Origin: Isotricha intestinalis | Taxonomy: Eukaryota > Ciliophora > Litostomatea > Vestibuliferida > Isotrichidae | Length of the DNA stretch: 14,620 nucleotides | Assembly (NCBI GenBank): GCA_023807065.1 | Contig: JAJJLU010000098.1 | Coordinates: 1-14,620 of the forward strand | Direction: 5' to 3' | Shown here: positions 1-8,180 of the stretch, in pieces | Position numbering within the stretch: the stretch's first letter is position 1 | Layout: each line of letters opens with the position of its first letter | Notes under the pieces: generated by a model | Databases searched by the model: none | Told to the model about the DNA's origin: nothing | What the model saw: only the letters and a program-made list of their open reading frames with translations | Program-made: the position numbers and the translations under genes

Positions 1-14
1 CCCCAATCCCCAAT
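1..14. repeat. Left telomere, two CCCCAAT units
   Basis: Two perfect 7-base units, CCCCAATCCCCAAT, start at base 1 and run directly into AT-rich sequence. The unit is the reverse complement of the GGGGATT repeat at the other end, so both termini carry the same G-rich strand running 5' to 3' outwards. This is the arrangement of true chromosome ends. Only 14 bases are present here against 46 on the right, probably because the assembly was trimmed or incomplete. Confidence 0.93.
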
Positions 15-186
15 TTATTTATTTTTATTTTTTTAAATATTTTAAGTATATAAAAATATATTGAAAGTTTACCTTATTATTAAATGAGGGGCTTTATTAT
101 TTTTAGATAATTATTTTTTTATTAATTATTTAATTTAATTACTAACTCTTTATTATTTTATATTATATTATGGTAATTGTAACATA

Positions 187-254
187 TTTTGCCACATTTT
201 GCCACATTTTGCCACTTTTGCCACATTTTGCCACTTTTGCCACATTTTGCCACA
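187..254. repeat. Subtelomeric tandem repeat, seven units of TTTTGCCACA
   Basis: Seven head-to-tail copies of TTTTGCCACA occupy 68 bases. Unit lengths are 10, 10, 9, 10, 9, 10 and 10; the two short units lack the final A. The GCCAC core never varies, so the array is much richer in G and C than its surroundings. It lies about 170 bases inside the left telomere and about 315 bases beyond the 3' end of the nearest gene, and contains no gene. No comparable array occurs near the right telomere. Its function is unknown: subtelomeric satellite, protein-binding array and replication element are all possible. Confidence 0.9.
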
Positions 255-568
255 TTTAGAAAATAGTTATTTTTCACCCTTTTTTGTTCAAGTAATAATG
301 ATTGAGAAATTCCTTTTTTTTTGATACATTAAACTATCTTTTTATCTTCTTTTTCATATTCATCTGAATCCACATTTTTTGTATTATATTTGAGAATTAA
401 CTTATATTTATTCTCTTAAAGTCAATTTTTCATTTTATAATAATAATATCCATGATAAAAAAATTTATTTTTATTGAAAATAATAAAACAAAAACAATAT
501 AAAATAATATTATTTTAAATATTATAGTTTTAATTTTCATATTTTTCATCATTTTTCAAATTGGTTAT
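255..568. other. Gene-free left subtelomeric spacer
   Basis: This AT-rich stretch lies between the tandem repeat and the stop codon of the NET-like gene. A short minus-strand open stretch near 340-400 reads as acidic and Lys-rich sequence, but it has no good start and no recognisable motif. I see no RNA gene. It probably holds the 3' untranslated region of the flanking minus-strand gene. Confidence 0.5.
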
Positions 569-1576
569 TTATAAATTATCATTATCAAAATTTTTATCAT
601 GATTTAAATCATTATTTCCATCTAATTTATTTTCATTCTTTAAATCATTATTTAAATTTTGTTCATTATCAATTCCCATAAAATTATATGTTTTTTTATT
701 ATTTTGACTTTCATTAGATAAACTGCTCTCATCATCATCAACCGAATCAGAAATATCACTAATATCATTAGATAAATGAATATCAATATTATTAATTATA
801 TTAACCTGAACATCATTAGAAGGTCTATTAATCATTTCTTCTTTATAATTAATAAAATTAAGATCAAATGAATTAATTTTTTCATACTCTTCAATAATAT
901 TTTTTAATATTATTAATTGTTCTTGATTTAATTTATTTAATTCTATATTAATTTTCCCATCTTCATTATTCGTTCCGAATTTATTATTTATTTCTATTAT
1001 TTGAGTAAGAGATAAATTTTCAATTCTTCTTTTTATTTCTTTCAAACAGTTATTTATTTCATTTCTTTGATTTATTATCTCAAATTCTTCTGAAATATTG
1101 TTTTTTTCTTTTTTTGAATCCATCTTATTATAAAGAGGTTTTAATGCTTTAAATAAATCTTTGCTAGATATTTTATTATTCTTAAGAAATTCATCTGTTT
1201 TTTTATATTGATTATAAAAAGACTTTATTTTTTTATTTTCCTCTATTGATGTGTATTTATGATTTTTATTACAATTATTATGATGATTATAGTTTCTTTC
1301 AACCTCTGAATTTTTTTTTTCCTTTTTCTTTTTTTCTTCCATAAAATAATGATTTGAAAAGTTATCTTCATCTTCTTCTAAACTAATATCAAAGGATTGT
1401 TTATTATTTTGGGAGGCTTTATCAATAGTTAATATATCATATCCAAATTTTTCACATTCCTCTTTATAGTATTTAGCTTGTGCTTTATTTAAACAGATAA
1501 AATAATTAATTAGATCTATTTTGAGGATTCTTAATTCTTTATGTTGAATATTTTTTTTATCTTTATGGAAAAACAT
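569..1576 (-). CDS. NET (extra-terminal) domain-like protein, no bromodomain seen
   Basis: This 335-residue hydrophilic protein has one segment I recognise, residues about 168-232. It fits the NET/ET fold of BET proteins and of the Taf14 C-terminus: a helix (KEIKRRIENLS), the stretch LTQIIEINNKF, an acidic strand GKINIELNKL and a final helix around LIILKNIIEEYEK. In known proteins this domain binds short basic peptides of chromatin regulators. The rest is Lys/Asn-rich; residues 79-88 are almost all Glu/Lys, and the tail from about 265 is acidic and Ser-rich, with SDISDS- and DDDESS-type sites that could be CK2 targets. No bromodomain or YEATS domain is visible. The ATG is the first after an in-frame TAA 12 bases upstream; the stop is TAA. 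It is divergent from the beta-propeller gene. A nuclear role is inferred; the NET call is moderate because the family is short and divergent. Confidence 0.62.
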   Translation of the reverse strand: MFFHKDKKNIQHKELRILKIDLINYFICLNKAQAKYYKEECEKFGYDILTIDKASQNNKQSFDISLEEDEDNFSNHYFMEEKKKKEKKNSEVERNYNHHNNCNKNHKYTSIEENKKIKSFYNQYKKTDEFLKNNKISSKDLFKALKPLYNKMDSKKEKNNISEEFEIINQRNEINNCLKEIKRRIENLSLTQIIEINNKFGTNNEDGKINIELNKLNQEQLIILKNIIEEYEKINSFDLNFINYKEEMINRPSNDVQVNIINNIDIHLSNDISDISDSVDDDESSLSNESQNNKKTYNFMGIDNEQNLNNDLKNENKLDGNNDLNHDKNFDNDNL

Positions 1577-2031
1577 TGAATCTGATTAAAATTCTCATTT
1601 TTTAGAGGTAGATAAATCATAAAATATAACAGATAATTAAATAATTATATTATTAATTTAATTAAAATAAACATTTTTTATCTTCAATTTTAATAATCAT
1701 AAATGTTCTTTAAATGAAAAAAGGAGACTAAAAGTTTTATTTAAATGACTAATAAAAACATTAGCAATTAAAAGCTTTATTATCTTCAATACAATTTATA
1801 TTTTCAATTTTATTGAATTCAAGATTTCCATTTTGTTGTTTCATGAACTTTATTTAGAGTTAATTTATTATCATATTTATATTATTTATTTAAACTTATA
1901 TAATTTATTTTATATTGATTAAATCTTATAATATAAAAATATTCACATTCAATTTCTTTCATAAATAAAAATAATTTTATAAAAAAACATAAAAAATTCA
2001 AATAACAAACAAAAAAAAATAACTTAAAAAA
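1577..2031. promoter_or_regulatory. Divergent intergenic region between NET-like and beta-propeller genes
   Basis: These 455 bases separate two divergent start codons, so they should hold both promoters and 5' leaders. The right edge is A-rich and poor in G (about 1980-2031), a typical leader for an AT-rich protist gene. A 27-codon minus-strand reading frame (1761-1844, ATG to TAA) has fairly coding-like composition and sits 185 bases upstream of the NET-like gene. It could be an upstream reading frame, an old exon or chance. No specific promoter element can be named. Confidence 0.4.
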
Positions 2032-2970
2032 ATGAATACTCCAACTTTAGTACGTCAAAAAGCTTCTCATGAAAAAATATGTGAATTCAAAACAGGCGGT
2101 AATTTATATTTTCCAAGAGAAGATCCAAACGGTACAACATACGTTCTCTCATCAACAGGAGAGTTATTTCAATTCAACGAAAGTACAAGTCAACAAGTAC
2201 TTTCTTTAAGTGGACAACCAAATGGTCTGTGTTTTGATAATAATGGTTATGTATATGTAACTGATTTAAATAGTAATTGCATTTTCTTTAAACAAATTTC
2301 TTCAATTGAATCTAATCCTGTTATTGAACAAGTAATTGCAAAAGAATATGATGGTAATAATTTTAAAGGACCTACATGTTTAAGTTATAATAAAGAAGAA
2401 AATACATTATATTTTGCTGATTCAGGTTTATTTGAAAATGCATCTTTAGCTCCTTTTGATTCTAAAATTTATTCTATTGATTTAGAAACAAGAGTTTTAA
2501 GATTAATTTTAAATAATTTATCTTTTGTTGCTGATATTTGTTATGATAGTCATAATCAATGTTTATATATTGCTGAAACATTCATGAATAGAATTATAAG
2601 ATTAAAACAAAATGACAATGGAATTTTTGTAAACAGTATTTTTTATCAGTTTTCTGGAAGAGTTGGTCCAAGTGCTTTAACTATTGAAGAAAATGGTAAT
2701 TTATATGTTGCAAGATATGAATATTCAAGTGCAAATTTAGATTTAGATAATGAAGCTGATGGACTTATTTCTGTTATTAATAAAGATGGAATTTTACTTG
2801 GAGAATTAAATTTACCTAAATTACCTGAAATTACAGGGTTGTATATTCCTCCTAAGAAAAGAGAAAATTTATATGTTACTGTTATGAATTCTACTGCTGT
2901 TTTTAAAGTTAAAATTTCAAGCTTTTCTAGTGATATGGATAAATATGAAGAGGCTATTAACACTCTTTAG
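2032..2970 (+). CDS. SMP-30/gluconolactonase- or NHL-type beta-propeller protein
   Basis: This 312-residue protein is built from repeated beta-propeller blades. Five have the pattern Gly/Pro-x-hydrophobic-strand, Asn-Gly turn, LYV/LYF strand and D/E-T/S: residues 61-78 (QPNGLCFDNNGYVYVTD), 111-132, 165-183, 211-229 and 264-283. This spacing fits the SMP-30/gluconolactonase/strictosidine synthase-like superfamily, whose enzymes hydrolyse lactones or esters with a bound divalent metal. I cannot place the metal ligands with certainty: the usual PND/NG positions read GPTC and VADI here, so a non-catalytic NHL-like role is also possible. No signal peptide or membrane segment is seen, so it is probably cytosolic. 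The start follows an in-frame TAA 12 bases upstream and an A-rich leader; the stop is TAG, the only one among the intact genes. The first 200 bases use more C- and G-containing codons than the rest of the window. Confidence 0.72.
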   Translation: MNTPTLVRQKASHEKICEFKTGGNLYFPREDPNGTTYVLSSTGELFQFNESTSQQVLSLSGQPNGLCFDNNGYVYVTDLNSNCIFFKQISSIESNPVIEQVIAKEYDGNNFKGPTCLSYNKEENTLYFADSGLFENASLAPFDSKIYSIDLETRVLRLILNNLSFVADICYDSHNQCLYIAETFMNRIIRLKQNDNGIFVNSIFYQFSGRVGPSALTIEENGNLYVARYEYSSANLDLDNEADGLISVINKDGILLGELNLPKLPEITGLYIPPKKRENLYVTVMNSTAVFKVKISSFSSDMDKYEEAINTL

Positions 2971-3376
2971 ATTTAGAATAACTATATTTTAAAATGGATA
3001 TATTTTTTTATTTCATTTTTTTAAATTCAATTTTTTGGGAAATAATTTAATTAATCAAATTATTATTTAAATTTTTTTATTTTATATTCTTGATTTTAAA
3101 TAAATGATTGAAATGTAAAGGAAAATTATTTTTAATTTACTTTATAAAATGACTTTTATATTATTTAAAAATTTCATTTTTACTCAAATAACTTTTCTTT
3201 TAAAAGAAAATAGGAAAATAATTTCATATATCAACTTTGACCAAAAATCTTTTTTAAAATATCAATTTTTAGGAAGAATATAAATCTCTTGCGTTAATTA
3301 TTCCAATTTTTATTTTAAAAAGGAAAATTATTTAAACTCTTTCTTTCTTTTCAAATTTTTAATTGTAAGTTTTTTA

Positions 3377-3398
3377 AAAGATTCTTGACAGAGTCTTT
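3377..3398. other. Short hairpin, 9-bp stem with TGAC loop
   Basis: AAAGATTCT and AGAGTCTTT form a nine-pair stem with one G-T wobble, closed by the four-base loop TGAC. Poly-T runs lie on both sides. It sits in the convergent spacer, where a 3'-end structure could occur, but short stems arise easily in sequence this AT-rich. Confidence 0.3.
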
Positions 3399-3518
3399 AT
3401 TCTTATTTCATAAATTTTTTGTTTTTTAATTCATTTAACTTCTTAAATTTGGATTATCATAAGGAGTTACTATATTCTTAAACAAATATATGTAATGTTT
3501 TTAAATCATAAAAAAATT

Positions 3519-3582
3519 TTCTTTCTTTGAAATTACCATTTATTGAACTTAATATCTTATTATTTTCCATTCAAAGAAAGAA
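3519..3582. repeat. 13-bp perfect inverted repeat with 38-base spacer
   Basis: TTCTTTCTTTGAA (3519-3531) is matched exactly by its reverse complement TTCAAAGAAAGAA (3570-3582). The arms are pyrimidine- and purine-rich respectively. No open reading frame connects the arms and no target-site duplication was found, so there is no support for a mobile element. It may be a fold in a 3' untranslated region or chance. Confidence 0.4.
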
Positions 3583-3896
3583 GTTTAAAAATATCTTTTG
3601 AATCTTTAAACTTATTCTTAAAAGGATATTTTTTTTTAAAAAATTTATCATTTAAAAAATAAGTTTGCGTATTTATAAAATATTTTAAATTTAATATTTT
3701 AAACAATTAAAAAAGTTTGAGCATATTTTTAAATTATTTCAATTATATAGAATTTATTATTTAAAAATCTTTTCTTCGTATTTATAAAAAATAAATCAAA
3801 AAATAGACTAATTCAATCTCAAAATAGATGTTCATAAAAATATGAAACCTATTATGTTACAAAAAACAGAAAAATAAACATAAAATTAAAAAATGA

Positions 3897-5735
3897 TTAT
3901 TTCACAATTTTCAATTTAACATATGGAACACTTTGATTGAGTAAATTATTATTTTCATTATTTTGACAATCAGTATTCTTTTCTCCATTTTTTCCATTAT
4001 TATTAATTTGTTCATCAATATGATTAAAACCCAAAATCGTTTTTTTCTCTTGAGAAATACTTGAAGTGAAGTTTTTAGTAGTAACATTTAAATGATGATT
4101 TTGAATAATTTTAGCATAATTTCTGAAACCAACAAAAACTGTTGTAACATTATCTAAAGAATGTCTTTTTAAAGAAGTTTTTATTATCATATCTACAATA
4201 TCTCCACTCATTTGATGAATATTATCATAATTTTGTTTATTTTCTTTTATTATTGTCCAAGCACATTTAATACATTCTTCATTATTTAAATATTCAAAAA
4301 TACCATCACAACCCATAATTAAAAAGTCAATGTGATTATTATTTAATGAAATTTTTGAAATTTCAGGGATTGAAATTAAAACATTTTTTTTTCCTCCAAA
4401 TTCTTCATTTTTAATATTAAAATCACCAAAAGCTCTACTAACACTTAATTTACCTGGTTTAATTCTTGGAATAGCATTATTTGAATAATATATTCTTCCT
4501 CCATTTTCAATTATTCTTTTTTTTTCATTTTCTTCTGAAGGTCTATGAATATTATTTAATAATTTAATTTCTTTTCCTGAATTTAATGATATTATTGCTC
4601 TTGAATCTCCACAATTTGCGCAATATAATGTATCATCAATAATTAAACAAACTAATGCACATGAACCACTTTTTTCATATTGTTTTAAAGCTATATTTTC
4701 AATGAAATCTTTTTCACATTTTTCAAATCCTGTTAATAAAGATTTTTCAGGATCTTTAGGAAAAAAATCATTTTTAATTATATAATTATGTAAATTATCC
4801 CTTAAATAATCTGAACATGTGCTTCCTCCATGACCATCAAATATTGCTAAATATGATATTTTTGGCCAATAATTCCCTAAATAATTTTTTGGTTTGTTTA
4901 CTTGTAAAATTATTGATACTTTATCTTCATTATAATTTCTTATTAAACCTTGATATGAATTTACTGCAAAACTTTTTATAAATAAATTAATTGAATGTTG
5001 AGAAGTTTTTACAGTTGGATATTTTAAAAATGCTAAATCTTTATTAAATATTGAAATTTCTAAATTTTTTTTTGTATTTATAAATTGATTCCTGTTTTTA
5101 TTTTTGTGATTTGGATGATTAAAAGTTTTTATTTTTAAAAATCTTTTCATTGTAAAATTATTTGTTGAATTAAATACATTATTATTTTCTTCTTTTTTAT
5201 TTGATGAAGGGGAACCTTCAATAATTTCTTTTGAAAAATGAATTCTGTTTTTAGAATCTAATTTTAATGTACTTGTTTTTTTTAGATTTTTTTTTCCACC
5301 AGGAGATAATTCAAAAACGTATGAATTGATTTTTGGTTTTGAATTACTAGTTGGATTATTTGAGATTTTTGGAAGAGAAACCATTTCAGATTTTTTATTT
5401 TGTTCTAAGGAAGAAGCTGTTGTTGTAATTTGATTTGAATTTCTACTTTTTTTTTTCTCTTTCGAAAACATTGATTTTATATTTTCTTTATAGGATGTTT
5501 TTCTAATAATAGGAATTTTTTTTTCAGAATTAATTTTTAAGGAACCTCGAAGTTTTAATTTAATTTTATTAAATTTAAAATCTAATTCTTTACTTTCACT
5601 ATTATATTTAAATATACTATCTTCTGTTTTTAAAATTTCATTATTTATTTTATTTGTGATGCTTATATCATTTTCTGATATTTCTTGTGATTTTTCTTCT
5701 ATTATTATTCTATGAACTTTATTGTCCATACTCAT
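3897..5735 (-). CDS. PP2C-family (PPM) serine/threonine protein phosphatase
   Basis: This 612-residue protein has a complete PP2C catalytic domain at about residues 255-545. All signature motifs appear in order: RNYNED (266-271), FDGHGG (299-304), GDSR (376-379), SRAFGD (433-438), CDGIFE (476-481) and DNVTTVF (528-534). The metal-binding aspartates of the DGHGG, CDG and DN motifs are present, so a Mn/Mg-dependent phosphatase that removes phosphate from Ser/Thr is expected. The usual Asp at the end of the DGxxD motif is Glu, a conservative change. The domain is preceded by about 250 residues of basic, Ser/Lys/Asn-rich and probably disordered sequence, and followed by an Asn-rich tail of about 65. 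Neither contains a membrane segment. The extensions may control location or substrates, but nothing in them identifies a target. An in-frame TAA 27 bases upstream fixes the ATG; the stop is TAA. Confidence 0.95.
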   Translation of the reverse strand: MSMDNKVHRIIIEEKSQEISENDISITNKINNEILKTEDSIFKYNSESKELDFKFNKIKLKLRGSLKINSEKKIPIIRKTSYKENIKSMFSKEKKKSRNSNQITTTASSLEQNKKSEMVSLPKISNNPTSNSKPKINSYVFELSPGGKKNLKKTSTLKLDSKNRIHFSKEIIEGSPSSNKKEENNNVFNSTNNFTMKRFLKIKTFNHPNHKNKNRNQFINTKKNLEISIFNKDLAFLKYPTVKTSQHSINLFIKSFAVNSYQGLIRNYNEDKVSIILQVNKPKNYLGNYWPKISYLAIFDGHGGSTCSDYLRDNLHNYIIKNDFFPKDPEKSLLTGFEKCEKDFIENIALKQYEKSGSCALVCLIIDDTLYCANCGDSRAIISLNSGKEIKLLNNIHRPSEENEKKRIIENGGRIYYSNNAIPRIKPGKLSVSRAFGDFNIKNEEFGGKKNVLISIPEISKISLNNNHIDFLIMGCDGIFEYLNNEECIKCAWTIIKENKQNYDNIHQMSGDIVDMIIKTSLKRHSLDNVTTVFVGFRNYAKIIQNHHLNVTTKNFTSSISQEKKTILGFNHIDEQINNNGKNGEKNTDCQNNENNNLLNQSVPYVKLKIVK

Positions 5736-6492
5736 ATATGAATTTTTTATTAAAGTTTTTTAATTAAAATAAAAGTTAATATATAAAAGATTTTAATATT
5801 TACTTAATTTGATGTTTTTAAATAAAAAAAATCGAATTATAAAAAATATATACTTATAAACTCTGAATTTTCTCAAAATTTAGAAAAAACATTATATATG
5901 TTAAATCAAGGATGTGTCTTCATATTCCCAATCCCTCTTCTTTAAATAAATACATTTAATTAAATATTTATTCAATTAAATATTTCAAAAAAATTAAATT
6001 ATATTTTTATCAAACTCAAAAAAAAAGTAATGATTATTATTTATCAAATTAATTTAATAAAACAAATCAGTAATTCGAAAAAACGTAAAAAAAATTTCAA
6101 AATAATATATAAATTTATTTACTGTGGTGAGGATACGTTTCTTAAGTTTAAGTGAAGAAATAAATAGATTATTCTAACTAAGTGTATTTATTTGAGAAGA
6201 AGTCAGAAAAATAAACCTTTTAACAAATTTGCATACAAAAAATAAATGTGTTCATAATGATGAAATTATAATTACATTGAAATACCACTGTAAATAGATT
6301 TATTAAATTTAAAGGAAAAGAAAAACTTCAAATTTATATTTATTGAAATTAAAAAATTTTGTTTATCCTAAGTTGTTTTCAATAAATATTATAAGATTGA
6401 AAATATATGTTTAAAGATAAATAATAAATATGAAATTATCATCATTTTCTCAGAATTTTTGTTAAATGATTTAATAAATTAAATAAAATTCA
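5736..6492. other. Intergenic spacer between two minus-strand genes
   Basis: These 757 bases include the upstream region of the PP2C gene and the 3' region of the WH1 gene. There is no convincing reading frame. Two patches are less AT-rich than the background: one contains CCCAATCCC (5927-5935), close to the telomere repeat, and the other is about 6120-6165. I searched both by eye for tRNA, spliceosomal RNA and snoRNA hallmarks and could not assign either. Confidence 0.45.
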
Positions 6493-7719
6493 TTATTGTG
6501 AATTAGAATCACTTTCATTTTCAATAATAATATTATTAGAAGATGAAAGGAGACTTTTTTTCATACTAAAAAGGCTATTTTTTCTTAAACGACGATTAAT
6601 GTCAATCATATTATTATTATTTAAATCTTCATTTGAATTCAAAGATTCCAAATGTTGACTTTCTTCAAAAACATAAGAATTTCTTCTGCTTCCTTTCTTT
6701 AATCCACTTTCTTTTTTTTTTATAGAATTACCAGTATCTTTCTTTTTTATTGTTTTATTTGTATGATTTACATCAATATTATTTAAACTCTCTTCTTCAG
6801 AATTTGAATCTTCATCTGATTTTATTATTTTATTTAAAGTATCTGATTCTATTTTAATTACATTATCAAAATTAATCCTGTTTGCATAATTAAATTTATT
6901 TACTTTATTTTTCTTTTTAATAATTTCTAATTCATCTCCAATTCTATCACCTTCTAATTTTTTTATCTCATTCATAATTTTTTCTATTTTTTCCTTATCT
7001 AATATATCTTTATTAGTTTTTAAGCTTTTTTTTATATTTTGATTTACAGGTTCAACTTTAACCAAATTTCTCACAACTTCATATTCATAATTTAAATCAG
7101 CCATTGAAATATTATAAGACTCTAAAAATCTATTTGCTCCTCTTGAAATATCATAAATAACTTCATTAATATCAGAATTATAACTAAAATTAATTAAAGG
7201 TTCAATTTTTTCTATTTTTATTGAAAACGATTTTCTATTTATTGGATTTTTTTCATATGAAAATTGATGATATTTACTATTTAAAACTGTACTATATAAT
7301 ATTATTAAATTTTTTATTTCTTTTCCAATATATTCATTTGCAAAATTTATTCCTAAAAAAAAAGTAGGATACTCAATTGAATAAAATGTTTCTTCTAATT
7401 GCTCTAATCCAAATTCTACATTAGTATATAATTCAATCTCAAATTGCTTTTTAAAATCATAAATATCATACATTTGAATATACAAATTTGATAAAGTTCT
7501 TGATATTGTTAAACATAATATACCATTCATTACTAAATTATATTCAAGGTTTTGTCCTTTTGAAATATATAAATTTGCTTGACATAATTTTAATATTGTT
7601 TGAGTATATGGTAAATATTTAGATATAATTAATCTTATTTTTGTTTCATTTTCATTGTCTATATCAGCTTCTGATGATAAATCATTTTTAATATTTTGAT
7701 TATAATTTAAATTTATCAT
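6493..7719 (-). CDS. WH1 (EVH1) domain protein resembling N-terminal half of WASP
   Basis: Residues about 35-145 of this 408-residue protein match the WASP-type WH1 domain: strands around LCQANLYISKGQ, NGILCLTI, LYIQMYDIYD and FEIELYTNVEF, then the hallmark GINFANE (123-129) leading into the last helix. WH1 domains bind proline-rich partners such as WIP and tie WASP to actin control. Residues about 180-222 resemble the C-terminal half of the WASP GTPase-binding domain: from Tyr180, where WASP has the Trp of VGWD, to the end of YNISMADL (where WASP has CGISEAQL) the length equals that of WASP. The CRIB core (ISxP, HxxHVG) is not recognisable. The remainder is Lys/Glu/Ser/Asn-rich; no proline-rich region and no clear WH2-central-acidic module follow, though residues about 328-343 are weakly WH2-like. 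The codon just before the ATG is an in-frame TGA, which fixes the start; the stop is TAA. WH1 is well supported, actin function is inference. Confidence 0.75.
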   Translation of the reverse strand: MINLNYNQNIKNDLSSEADIDNENETKIRLIISKYLPYTQTILKLCQANLYISKGQNLEYNLVMNGILCLTISRTLSNLYIQMYDIYDFKKQFEIELYTNVEFGLEQLEETFYSIEYPTFFLGINFANEYIGKEIKNLIILYSTVLNSKYHQFSYEKNPINRKSFSIKIEKIEPLINFSYNSDINEVIYDISRGANRFLESYNISMADLNYEYEVVRNLVKVEPVNQNIKKSLKTNKDILDKEKIEKIMNEIKKLEGDRIGDELEIIKKKNKVNKFNYANRINFDNVIKIESDTLNKIIKSDEDSNSEEESLNNIDVNHTNKTIKKKDTGNSIKKKESGLKKGSRRNSYVFEESQHLESLNSNEDLNNNNMIDINRRLRKNSLFSMKKSLLSSSNNIIIENESDSNSQ

Positions 7720-8180
7720 TCAAATATTTAAATTAATATATATTTTTTAGAATGAATATAATTAGAATCATTCATTTTATTTTTCTTTTAATTCTATTTA
7801 TATATATAGTCTTATAATTTTTTAATTTATTTAAATAATTCCAATCATCCACATTTATTCAAAAAGATTATATATGATAATTAATATGAATTATATATTA
7901 TGAGATTTCTTTAAAATATTTATTTCAAATTGATTCAAATAATACATGAATTTTCATATTTATTCTCTAAAATTAGAATCAGTTAATTTTTGTCTCTTAA
8001 TAAAATTTTAAATCATCTTTTATTTTCTTAATTACCACATGATTTAGAAGTTATTTTTCAAAAAAAATCATTTCTTCAATTTAAATTGACATATGTACTT
8101 ATTTAAATTTTATTAGATTTTAAGTAAAGATTTGATAATCAAAATCATATTTAAAATTAAAAAAAAAATTAAATAATTAT
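7720..8180. other. Intergenic spacer, nothing recognised
   Basis: This 461-base AT-rich stretch lies between the start of the WH1 gene and the stop of the coiled-coil gene, both on the minus strand. It probably carries the WH1 gene's promoter and the other gene's 3' end. No reading frame, RNA gene or distinct repeat was seen. Confidence 0.5.

Larger units (their letters stand above)
2971..3896. other. Convergent intergenic spacer, no gene seen
   Basis: These 926 bases lie between the ends of the beta-propeller gene (+) and the PP2C gene (-), so they should hold two 3' untranslated regions. No open frame of note, tRNA or known small RNA is visible. Two inverted repeats stand out and are listed separately. 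The rest is homopolymer-rich A/T sequence. Confidence 0.55.

Noticed and set aside
187..254. The TTTTGCCACA array as a CRISPR or prokaryotic iteron array.
   Set aside because: There are no spacers, and the molecule is a telomere-capped eukaryotic chromosome; a subtelomeric satellite is the fitting description.
2646..2963. A 105-codon open frame antisense to the beta-propeller gene.
   Set aside because: It lies wholly inside a gene with clear domain structure, encodes no recognisable motif, and is what AT-rich codon use produces on the opposite strand.
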